NCBI GenBank assembly: GCA_029204225.1
Contig: CM055095.1
Span: 46,238,010 to 46,302,009 of the forward strand
Direction of reading: 5' to 3'
DNA: 64,000 bases
Source: Diphasiastrum complanatum
Taxonomy: Eukaryota > Streptophyta > Lycopodiopsida > Lycopodiales > Lycopodiaceae
Shown here: positions 23,338 through 34,792 of the stretch, piece by piece
Numbering within the stretch: the stretch's first letter is position 1
Layout of the letters: every line of letters begins with the position of its first letter
Position numbers and translations under genes: made by a program
The notes under the pieces: model-generated
Seen by the model: only the letters and a program-made list of their open reading frames with translations
Database searches by the model: none
What the model was told of the DNA's origin: nothing

Positions 23338-23928
23338 TTAATTTGAGATGTATTCTCCACCTTGATCTTTTTTTATCTGCTTCACTTTATTACTAGTGCA
23401 TCTTTCTACTGTGAATTTGTCAAATGCTTCTGATTTATTGTGAATAAAATAGACTCTGACAAACTTACTGTAAACATCAATAAAGGTAAAGTAATTATTT
23501 GAGCCTCCTACTAAGATCACATTGAAAGGTCCATAGATGTTAGAATGCACTAACTCCAGAATCTTGGTCGTTTTGTAGGAGTCCTTGACAAAAGGAGTGC
23601 GTGACATCTTAATCTTCAAACATGCATCACAGGTCATCAAACTGGTTGTATTCGAGATGCTCACCCCTGTGATTGCTCCATGATAGCTTGCTTGATATAG
23701 TGTCATTGAATTCATATGGCATAGTCTCTTGTGCCATAGAGTATTTGGCGAATCATCATGAGTCTGATGCACTTGATTTGTAGGCAAGCGTACCTTCAAG
23801 TGATACATATTGCCTTTTCTTTTATCTTGAGTGATCAGAGTACTGGTACTTGCATCACCAATGTTGCATGCTTCGTTTGAGAACGTTATACGCATCCTTG
23901 CATCAGCTATTCTTGCCACTGATAGCAA
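23338..23928 (-). CDS. Copia pre-integrase/integrase fragment (196 aa)
   Basis: It contains LWHKRLCHMNSMTLYQASYHG and CDACLKIKMSRTPF, the His-His-Cys-Cys zinc-binding module. It is followed by ELVHSNIYGPFNVI, with the first catalytic Asp position replaced by Asn in this reading, and IDVYSKFVRVYF. The related plus-strand element at 41057-42169 reads very similarly. It is a fossil fragment. Confidence 0.85.
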   Translation of the reverse strand: MLSVARIADARMRITFSNEACNIGDASTSTLITQDKRKGNMYHLKVRLPTNQVHQTHDDSPNTLWHKRLCHMNSMTLYQASYHGAITGVSISNTTSLMTCDACLKIKMSRTPFVKDSYKTTKILELVHSNIYGPFNVILVGGSNNYFTFIDVYSKFVRVYFIHNKSEAFDKFTVERCTSNKVKQIKKDQGGEYISN

Positions 23929-24602
23929 GTCCTGTTATAATGTAGGCACAACCAGAACATCTTCGAGTCGTCTGTCTCTGTCGTTTGTGTTGAGCCATAA
24001 TGAACCAATACCATTCACTTGATGTTTTGATCCATCTCCAAGAACGATAAATCTTGATGGATCTGCACTTCAAAAATTAGACATGATTCATTTTGATGTA
24101 ATGAAGTGTGAGGTAGCTCTTGAATCAAGGATTATCTCCTGCATGTTAGGTGTTGATACTACACACATGTCTTCACAGATATAGGTGGTCAAATTAGCAT
24201 GATTCGAACATTCTTCGTCCATCTTTGAGCTCTCTAACTCCTCGACATAGGACGAACTATTATTGTTCTCCTGTCTGCATTGAGCTGATTTTTTCTTGGG
24301 CTCTGACGACAGTCCATGGCTGCATGACCCTTTTTGTGACAATGGATACACTCAATTTTTGCATTCAGCCAACACGAATCAACAGTATGTCCTTTGCATT
24401 TGCATCTCACGCATGTCTTCTTGTCTCCACTCTATTGTTTCGACCTTTCTTTATTCTTCCATTTGCCTTTGCTGGTTCCTTCTGCTTGTTGTTCATGATC
24501 CTGCTTTCGATCCGACTCCCTCTTAGGCTTGAATTGTTTGTTTGTCTTATCTTTGTTGTTGTAGAGATCTTGGTTAGAAGCATCCTTGTGACCAAGGTGC
24601 TC

Positions 24603-25052
24603 TCAAGCCTCGACTTCTTCTCGAATCTCAACAATTGCCTTTTCGAGTGTCATTGTAGGGTCCTTTGCTAGTAGTGTTCTAGTTGTCTGGAAGGATCTTG
24701 GAAAGGCTCTCAACAGATAAGTGAGCTGCTTCTCTATTGACACTGCATTTTCTACTCCAGAATTGTGTATAGAAAGGAATAGATCTTTCATCTTCCTAAT
24801 AAAGGAAGTGAGGTCGTTGCCATCCCACTGTAGGTTTGTCAATTGATCTTCAAGCATCATTATCTGACTGCGTGATTTCGTTTGAAATCTTGTGAGTAGA
24901 GTATCCCACATCTCTTTTGCTTTAGAGAGTGTAGCCAGGTCAAGAGTCAGGCTATCCTCGATGGATGATGATAACAAGGCTACTGCCTTGTCAGTATCCT
25001 TGTCATTCTTCTCCCTCCATTCGCGTAGCTCATTGCCTATTGTTGTAGGCAT
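24603..25052 (-). CDS. Copia Gag fragment (149 aa)
   Basis: The text LTLDLATLSKAKEMWDTLLT, QIMMLEDQLTNLQWDGND and LTYLLRAFPRSFQTTRTLLA belongs to the UBN2-type Gag of plant copia elements. Two CCHC zinc knuckles lie downstream near 24335-24420 (CIHCHKKGHAA). The same Gag is found on the plus strand near 40060-40480. Confidence 0.85.
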   Translation of the reverse strand: MPTTIGNELREWREKNDKDTDKAVALLSSSIEDSLTLDLATLSKAKEMWDTLLTRFQTKSRSQIMMLEDQLTNLQWDGNDLTSFIRKMKDLFLSIHNSGVENAVSIEKQLTYLLRAFPRSFQTTRTLLAKDPTMTLEKAIVEIREEVEA

Positions 25053-25307
25053 CTCCTCGGTGCCATCTACCCAAGGGAATAATCCTTCTCCCTTAGTATC
25101 AGCGAGGTCTTAACCTTCCATTCTAGGAAGTTAGATCCTGATGAATCCATGACTGTATAGATCTTGGATTGTATGCTGTTTATTGAAGCCATTGCTCCTA
25201 AAATTTGTGTTCTCACTTGTTAATGGTTCTTTGTTTGAATGCTTAGCCTCCTAGATCTAATAGCTTTTCGGCTATGTCAGACTATGACAGGGTGGCTCTG
25301 ATACCAC

Positions 25308-26457
25308 CGATAAAAAAATGTGCAAATTTAAAATTCCAATAAAATTCTGTCAACAAACTGATAGGATTCTCTCGAACGATTTGCGAACATTTTGCAAAAC
25401 TGTTCTGATTACGAATAATTTCTGCTCGAGAAGAATTCACGATTTAATCAAGCTCTGTAACAAAACGAAACGAAAAGAAGTGAAATTAGACGAAAGAGAA
25501 GAATTTGTGAAAATAATCAATCAGGCTCTATAACAAAACGAAAGGAAATGAAATGAAACTAGAAGAAAGGAAACGAAGCAAAATGAAACTTGAATGAGCT
25601 TTGAAATGGATTTATGCTGAAAGCCAAGTGATCGTGAAGCAAAACACGAAGCAAAAACATTCGTGAACAAAATCAGGTCATGTGGAATATAGATATGATT
25701 GCTGGTCACTGCCGGCTATATGATTCCTACAATCCTCCAGAATGTAGACAGACAGTGCTGATCTACGTTATAGATCATTATAGCATTCAACAAAATCAAA
25801 CCAATGTCCAGATTTGAATAAACAAGTGAATCAGATACATGAGTAGTAGCAAAAAAATATTCATTCGAGATCATACAATCATTCAAAATAATATGCGCAT
25901 AACAGCTAAAATATTATCTACTGATCTTCTAATTACAAGCATTGTGCGACAGATCCACACAGTGCATTGGTGTGAGAGAAATACAATTCTCTCATGAATA
26001 GTGTCTTGCTTACTTGCAGACTTTTGGATCTGCTGATCCTCTTACAAAATTGTCTCGCTCACAAGCAGACATGTATTCTGTATATTTTCATCTAACAGTT
26101 TTATGCATCAAGCAGAAAGTATATAGTTTGCGAACTTTTTCGTGTCGCGTCATGTAACTTCTTAGATTAGAAAGATTAAACATCTACAACTAATCATGGA
26201 CTACAAGAGTGGCAAATTAGCCACGTTCTAGAATACTTCTGTTGATGTCATGATATCTGATCAAATACTTGTACCCCATGGTGCTTAGTTGATCTTCTTG
26301 GTCCTTTGCGGAGCACGAATGATTTTGTGTCGCAAAACAATTTCGTGTCGTGCGTCATGAAATTGTTCGCGAACATTTTTGTTTCGTGTGTCTTTTCTAT
26401 CAAAATCAGGGTGGAAAGCTAGCAAGGCTTTGGCAATAGAAACATTTTGTTTCTTCA
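25308..26457 (-). repeat. Copia 5' LTR
   Basis: About 1150 bp, paired with 19589-20581. On the minus strand it opens TGAAGAAACAAAATG at 26457 and runs to 25308, next to the tRNA-Met primer site. It contains blocks absent or rearranged in the other LTR (around 26050-26280). Confidence 0.88.
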
Positions 26458-27377
26458 CTAGAGACACTGCTTGATGAGCTTGCACCATTAGTTGAAAATT
26501 GAAGGTATAATCTATTTGAGCAGAATCGATTACTCATACCTATAATCATTTTGTATACTTTCATCCCACATCATATTAAAATAAATGCAGGTTGCATAAA
26601 GTGGTTTGCAGCTCCAAAGGATCTGATCTGCAGTTTCTGTTGATGCACTATTGTTGTTAAAAAAGAACTGCAGATATGACTTTTTCCACCAAATGAAATT
26701 TCCCGATGAAAGGTGCCTCATTTTCAAAATGTCTACAAAAGGTCCTGCTTCAGGTGTTGACATTGTGAACAAGATGCGAGGCACTAGAGAGGGTGATCTT
26801 CGTCGGCCTTGGATATAGTGGGATCATACCAGACATGTACAAGGTTGTGGACAACAATGGCTTGTCATGTCTATGACCCAAGGCTGGTTGACATTGTTTT
26901 GTGCATAACATATGTCATGTGTGAGAAGGCTGAACCTGCTTCTTTATGTTTATCACAGTGTGCAGGAACTGGTAACAATTGCAACATGTGAAATGAAAGA
27001 GGAAGACACGACATCCTAGATACTTTTTTGGGAAACGCTGAACTTGGTAGTGACATGCAATACCAATCCATCTGCAGACTTTCATGGCTTTATGGCAGAC
27101 GAGGCCCAATTAAATTGGAGGACAGTTTGTATTGTGTTCAACGATGGAGTAGAAAACAAGATCACTGGTCGAGAGCGGTCATGTTTGTTTCACTTGGGAA
27201 CAAAGCTTGCAGATACACACCTCTAAGTATGTTCATCAAAACTTTTAGAAAGAACACAAAGAGCTATATGAAAAATGGTGGAGAACCGGGAAAGTGAAGG
27301 AGCCCAACATCCCAACAATGGACAATTGGATGTGCTGGAGGGGGGGTATCTATATTGCGCACTGGGGAGACTGCATG

Positions 27378-27469
27378 GTGCCGATATTCATGATAGCCTC
27401 TTGGTCAATGATTTTCTATCTACTCATTGAAGTTGTGGTTCACACTACTAATATGTTTTTTTTTGTTAG
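27378..27469 (+). other. Putative intron in the MULE transposase
   Basis: GTGCCG...TTTTTTTTGTTAG, 92 bp with a T-rich 3' end. Removing it joins HWGDCM to VLDVEEDANTPQT in one frame. Unproven. Confidence 0.45.
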
Positions 27470-28404
27470 GTATTAGATGTAGAGGAAGATGCTAACACTC
27501 CTCAAACGAATCTCTCAGAGGCAAAACACGGAAGCTGGTTAGCTGGAGAAGGAGGGTGCCAGAAAATTTCATTATATGATGCTTGTGTCACTGACATGAC
27601 AAACACATTGTTACAAAGTGCAAAACAACATGCCTATTCATTGGGAAGGCACTTGGGAGAGGGACCTAGCCTGCAGAACTTAATAGAATGAAGTGCACTT
27701 AGAAAGAGTGTTGGACCACTTGTTGTGACCAACATTTGCAACAATGCAATCAGTGGTACTACCATGCATCATCAGAGTTCCTGCTTGGAAGGTGACAGAG
27801 AAACAGTTCCATGAAAGAGAAGGTTGATTTGGACCAAGATGGGAGCCACCGTCCGGAATACACATACATAAACATTGATCGGCGTGAAAGAGAAAGACCA
27901 AAAAAATTGAATTTTCAGTATGCTACTGTCCAAGCTCCTCATGTTTCCAATCAACATGTAGCAATTGAGCAGCATGTACATCCTACTATGTGGGAAATTA
28001 GAAGAACTGATGCCAGAAGTCGTGTCAAGTGCATGGCTTGGATCAAAGGCAAGGGAGCATGTGGGCAATCTATTTCACATTCTAGAATAGTGATACCAGC
28101 ACCCTGTTTTTATGGGGCTCAAAGATATCCCAATGGCATGACCCCACAATACTTGTGGTTTTGTCCCAATGATTGTACCCATATGTAAGTGCCAAGCAAA
28201 GCCATCATCCAAAAGCCTGAAATGACTCCAAGCAAATGGCCAATAGCCGAGGGGACTAATTTGAGCCAAATGGAAATAGATTCACTCACCCAAGCAGGTA
28301 TAATAATCAAGGGGATCCTTGCTCTATTCTAACATGTAGTTTAGTTAATTATATATTGTTATATGCAACAATATTGAAAGGCATTATTTTTATACGGAAT
28401 GTAG

Positions 28405-28985
28405 GATTCATTCTTGAGACTCCCACAAAGCAGGCCAACCAAAGGGAGACAACATTTCAGTATGTGGGTGCAAATCAGGGTAACACAGAGGACTGTGTCA
28501 CAAATAACAAGCCATGTGATGAACAAACCAATCCACCAGGAGATAGACTTCGTTCCAAATATCGTAAGGGGATATCAAAGAAGGCCTTGTCCAGGATTCA
28601 AAGGGCCTTGAATGCACAAGTGAAACAAGTAATACGTGTTGATCCACGCGCAGTTGAGGTCTTTACAGTTGTGCATTTTGACAACAATAGGGAGAAGGAA
28701 TATGATATTACAATTTGCAACCAACCTTCTTGTACATGTCCAGAATTTCAATCGAGAGATGTGGAAGGAAAATCATATTTGGCATGCAAACACATCTATT
28801 TCATGTTTTTGTGTGTTTGTGGACTTGATCTATTCTTTTTATTGACCCATGTAACATTACTTGCTATAAAAAATAATTTCATTGGCTCACCAAAAAAATC
28901 ACCACCATTTTCAAAATGCACACTTGAAGAGAACAAGCTTACTAGTATCATCAAAACTAGTAAAGTACACATGAGAAGAGGATGA
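28405..28985 (+). pseudogene. MULE SWIM zinc-finger segment
   Basis: The frame reads RLRSKYRKGISKKALSRIQR, an HFDNNREKEYDI segment, then CTCPEFQ...YLACKHIYF. The CxC...CxH spacing is that of the SWIM zinc finger, typical of MULE/FAR1-type transposases, where it contributes to DNA or protein contacts. A putative intron (28298-28404) precedes it. After the finger the reading loses family character and stops at 28985, beside a copia fragment on the other strand. A domesticated FAR1-like host gene is the alternative, but the stops upstream argue against it. Confidence 0.7.
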
Positions 28986-28989
28986 GACT

Positions 28990-29320
28990 TTGCACTTGAC
29001 GTCACCTCCTTTGTCATCACAGCCTTTTGATTAGACATCACACAAGTATCAAGCTTATAAAGTTTACCTTGTCTAATTTCCTTTGCAATCACAACATCTC
29101 CCTTCTTTGTGTAGCAAGCATCTCCATCAAATTGTTGATGTCCATTGTCAATCAACACTAGGAAGACTCTTTGAAAGTGAAAGAATGTACAATACATTTT
29201 CAAGTCGCTATTTTCTCTTATTTGAGAGAATAAAAGAAATATAGCCAATACCTTCAATGATACACTCACCATTATTTGCCATGTAGATCACTTGCTTGAC
29301 CGACAAAAAATGTAAGTATT
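28990..29320 (-). mobile_element. Ty1-copia fragment (protease/pre-integrase junction)
   Basis: Minus-strand text includes DGDACYTKKGDVVIAKEIRQ and GKLYKLDTCVM, matching the segment between protease and the integrase zinc finger in copia Pol, with VIYMANNGE upstream. It sits directly against the end of the MULE SWIM frame. A broken fragment. Confidence 0.65.
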
Positions 29321-30382
<1,062 letters not shown>

Positions 30383-30876
30383 AATGGGTATACTTATACC
30401 GTCCAAGGCCCATGCGCACCACTAGTAGTGCACTTTGATACCTCACTAAACACCTCTGCATCCTAACTCGGCCACATTGTCTAGTTCCCCTATGAATCAC
30501 TGATTGACCCATAATAATCCACCATTTGGATAAAAAATAGGCTGAAAAGTGCCAAATTTTATCAAGAATCTATTTTAGGTAATCTGCAACATTACTCATT
30601 TGATACGCAACGATGTTTAAAAAGTGAATCAATATGGAGTGATGAACTTTATTTGATTACAATCACAAGATCTAGTTATTAGGTCTAAATTTTTAAACGT
30701 TGTAAAAGTATGAAAAAGTAGTTGGGGTATTTCTAATATTGATATTCAAACTCTTTCTTTGAGAGTCAACTAACAAAGAGCAACTAAGAGCTGTATAAGC
30801 AAAAATTTGAAATAGGACATGTAATGTTATCACAATATTTATCGAAAAGTCTAGAGCATATCTCAATCATCATAAT

Positions 30877-31206
30877 TGTCATGCCCACGATAGATCTCAA
30901 ATCGTTTATCCCGCCAGAGGTCAATAGGCCTACCTCGACCCGTAAGTTAATTATGATTGTGAGGGGTATGGGGCCCTCATGTGCATATAATCATAATTAA
31001 TGGTTGGAGGCCTAGACTCATGATGGTGGATATTTATGGATCTATCACTGAGGCATAGGGGTCATGGATGTTGTGGCCCATATAGGTTGCATATGTGTCC
31101 AGTGAGGTCCCACAGTGGACTACTAGTGGTGCATGGGCCTTGGAGGGTATAAGTATACTCATTGGGCTCTCACTAGTGTATCTTGATTGTGTGATTGGTA
31201 GCTACA
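30877..31206 (+). repeat. Possible gypsy LTR (solo or truncated)
   Basis: It begins TGTCATGCCCACG, a start common to plant Ty3-gypsy LTRs, has a TATA-like GGGTATAAGTATAC near 31146, and ends near GCTACA at 31206. A nearby LTR-like region at 56343 also starts TGTCATGCCCA. No target duplication or internal coding was found. Confidence 0.35.
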
Positions 31207-32426
31207 TGTTGTTGGTGTGATTTCTCTTTCCCTTGTCATAAATTGATCCACAGCTTGGCGATAAGTGCGCTACCAAGTTGGCAATCAATTGGTTGTTTTG
31301 TGCTCTTGTATGGTCATTTAGGAAGAGAATTTGTTTCCTTTATTGCATTCAAGTTTGCCATTACTTTTTTCCCATTTGCAATTGTTAGCCTTCAAAAACG
31401 CAAATTTTTGTTGAGTACTTGTAGACCAAGCAATCTTTACCTTTTAGAGGTTTATGCTGAGTTTCTTTTTTCCCTTTGATAATGGCGTCTAATAATCACT
31501 TAGGCATAGGCATGAAGTTGTTAATTTGCAGCTAACAAGTGATTATGTTTTATTTAGTTATGGCATACTTTATCCTCATGGCTGGATGCTATTAAATAAG
31601 AAGGTTTTTTTAGCATAAACAAATGGAAAATGGCTTACGTATGTGATTAAGCCAATTTTTTTTGGTTGAATTTGTTGGCATGTAAATTTTTGGCATAGAT
31701 GGGCTGGATTCCTAGAGGAATCTCGTAAGACATTTTTCATGATTGATGAGTATATATTTATGGTGTTGTTTAGAGATTTGCCCATACAAAATCTCTCCAA
31801 TGTCTTAACTAGCCCTACAATATTAGCTTTGAAAAGTTGTAACTTTCGTGAAACTAAGAAGCCAAACAGATATGCAAAGGACATCACAATGAGGCCTTTC
31901 CCATGACAACCTACTTTTGTATATTATATTATATTTCATACTTGTACATTTGTGCATATAATCTAGTTGCTTAATATTCTTCTTTCCAAAAGAATATGAG
32001 AGGTGCACACTTATTTTTTATGTTCTAAGTTGGCGCATATGATTTAGACATAACTTTATATAAAGTTCAAGTTTCAACACTCGCTTTAAGTATACGTTCA
32101 AGATTAAAGCTACAAAACTTCAAGGCCAACTAAATTTAAACTTTAAAGGTAAATTTTAACACCTATCTTGATACATGAAATTAAGTCATGTACAAATGTT
32201 TGATATCTCTATTAATAATGAAATTTTATATTCCATGAGACTAGCTTGATGTCAAAACTTAATTTTATGAAATAATGTATCATAAACATGTTTCATGTGT
32301 GCCATGAAGGTGATGTACAATTTAGGGAGGTGACAAGATTTGCACACATGAAAGGTTCACATCAGTCTGCAAATAACCTTCAAGTTAAAGATGTGTTGTC
32401 TTTTGTTTTGACAGTCTATGATTTGT
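31207..32426. other. Unassigned AT-rich sequence
   Basis: No recognisable gene. Open frames of 60-100 residues lack domains. Confidence 0.45.
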
Positions 32427-33531
<1,105 letters not shown>

Positions 33532-33868
33532 CTACAACTTTTTATTAGTACATCAGAATGCAAAACTGACTACGCCACCAAAACAAGGAATCTCAAGAGC
33601 TTTAGAACGCATACCATATTGTCATAGACAAGAAAGTTATAACCTTTTCAAAAATGGGATATCTATTCAGAGCGACCGTGCTCATTTGCAAGGTGTCAAA
33701 TGGCACTCTGCACGTTGAATAGATATTCCCATTTTTGGTAGGATGTAGTAACCTTTTTGTTTGTTGGCAGAACTATGACAATATGGTATTCCTTGGAAAG
33801 CTCTTGAAGTCCTCTTTCTGATGGTGTAGTCAAATTTGAATTTTGATATACTAATCAAAAGTTATAGT
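33532..33868. mobile_element. Foldback (MITE-like) inverted repeat
   Basis: The arm 33532-33669 and the arm 33717-33868 are imperfect inverted repeats: ACCATATTGTCATAG pairs with CTATGACAATATGGT, and GATATCTATTCA pairs with TGAATAGATATTC. The central core (33683-33709) contains CATTTGCAAGGTGTCAAATG, itself dyad-like. Terminal bases and target duplication are not clear. It could be a small non-autonomous DNA transposon. Confidence 0.65.
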
Positions 33869-33905
33869 TGACCAAAATGGGATATCGTTTCAGCGTGCCC
33901 ATAGT

Positions 33906-33932
33906 CATTTGCAAGGTGTCAAATGGCACTCT
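33906..33932. repeat. Second copy of the foldback core
   Basis: CATTTGCAAGGTGTCAAATG recurs here 223 bp after its first occurrence, followed again by a GATATC-like block. Part of the foldback element is thus tandemly duplicated. Confidence 0.75.
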
Positions 33933-34229
33933 TGCGCATTGAATCGATATCTCATCTTTGTCATTAGGGGAAACCTCAACTCAAAATAGGGCCCTATAAG
34001 AAACTCGAACTTAGTGAGAGAATGATTAGAGAGAGAAAGTAAAAACGGCAAGATTTGTTGTCGTTTTTCTAGTTTCTGGTGCTGCTCGCCGTCTAACTGG
34101 TGTGGTTAACTCATTATAACTCAAACGAAATAAGCACGTCGCCTAAGCACACAGTCGACTAAGCACACGCCGCCTAAGCACACCAAAAAGCTTTTATTCA
34201 CGCTCTCAAGAAGATATCAGTAGCGGGAG

Positions 34230-34453
34230 GAGAAGGAGAGGATGATTTTTTGGTGTTCCCTCCAAAAATCTTTGAAAACATTTGAAAGGTAGATTATATA
34301 ACATGCATGTTTAATGATTTACAAGCTTGTTTTGGTTTTGTGAGAAGGAGAAAATAATTTTTTGATGTTCCCTCCAAAAATCTTTGAAAACATTTGAAAG
34401 GTAGATTATATAACATGCATGTTTAATGATTTACAAGTTTGTTTTGGTTTCGT
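34230..34453. repeat. Tandem duplication, two copies of about 112 bp
   Basis: GAGAAGGAGA...TGTTCCCTCCAAAAATC, then GGTAGATTATATAACATGCA and TTTACAAG(C/T)TTG appear at 34230 and again at 34342 with very few differences. It lies about 50 bp upstream of the 34502-34792 open frame and looks recent. Confidence 0.9.
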
Positions 34454-34501
34454 GTGAATCATTTTTCTCGTTACATAATTTAGATATTTGATTTTGAAAT
34501 A

Positions 34502-34792
34502 ATGGAAAAGTTTGATCTTCATATTGTGCTCCCACTCGATTGTGCTCCAATTTATAAGAAAAACACCAAAGCTGGTCAGATTAATGAGACTTGTAAGAAA
34601 GAACTTAGAGAAAAGAAAATTAGAAATATTGATTTGTGGACAGTTGGATCAATTTATCCCAACGATCCAAGTACAGGATGTTTTATGGACTCTCAAACTA
34701 CTGGCCAATTATTGAATTTTGTGTTTGATACATGTATAGCAACAATTTATGCAAGCAAACATACAAATTGGCAGCATGGGGTATGGGGGTAG
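34502..34792 (+). CDS. Unrecognised small open frame (96 aa)
   Basis: The product has balanced composition and is unlike the simple-repeat frames: a central basic stretch (KKNTKAGQINETCKKELREKK), then NIDLWTVGSIYPNDPSTGC and SQTTGQLLNFVFD. I recognise no domain. A one-exon fragment of a decayed transposon, a small host gene, or chance coding are all possible. No Kozak-like or TATA-like signal stands out. The tandem duplication just upstream is the only nearby structure. Confidence 0.3.
   Translation: MEKFDLHIVLPLDCAPIYKKNTKAGQINETCKKELREKKIRNIDLWTVGSIYPNDPSTGCFMDSQTTGQLLNFVFDTCIATIYASKHTNWQHGVWG

Larger units (their letters stand above)
19589..26457 (-). mobile_element. Ty1-copia element, full length, inserted in a MULE
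   Basis: Minus-strand element of about 6.9 kb with both LTRs, a tRNA-Met primer site near 25292-25306 (TGGTATCAGAGCC on the minus strand), a polypurine tract (TTTTAGGGAGAG) abutting the 3' LTR, and a 5-bp target duplication. Internal order is gag (about 24.4-25.2 kb), protease/pre-integrase and integrase (about 23.0-24.2 kb), reverse transcriptase (about 21.8-23.0 kb) and RNase H (20.6-21.7 kb), the copia order. It is broken in many places and contains a 707-bp foldback insertion. A relative lies on the plus strand at 38842-43952. LTR identity looks near nine in ten by eye, with some rearranged blocks, so it is not recent. Confidence 0.92.
26458..28985 (+). pseudogene. MULE transposase, C-terminal half (DDE and SWIM regions)
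   Basis: After the right-hand CTAGA the MULE reading resumes (ETLLDELAPLVEN). Recognisable segments then follow: SGVDIVNKMRG and WDHTRHVQGC (26748-26845), TIATCEMKEEDT (26975-27010), FHGFMADEAQLNW and GRERSCLFH (27080-27195), AHWGDCM (27356-27377), QHAYSLGRHLGEGPSLQ (27629-27679), FCPNDC and PSKAIIQKPEMTPSKWP, then a SWIM finger. The MADEA segment fits the second catalytic Asp of the MULE DDE domain. Two putative introns, 27378-27469 and 28298-28404, begin GT, end AG and restore a matching frame. A frameshift near 27222 and an in-frame TAA at 28186 show decay. MULE transposase cuts and pastes its own DNA in the nucleus. Confidence 0.7.

Noticed and set aside
28405-28985. Domesticated FAR1/FHY3-type host gene
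   Set aside because: The SWIM finger alone would fit, but it joins upstream MULE text that contains a frameshift and stops, and the N-terminal half is split by a copia insertion.
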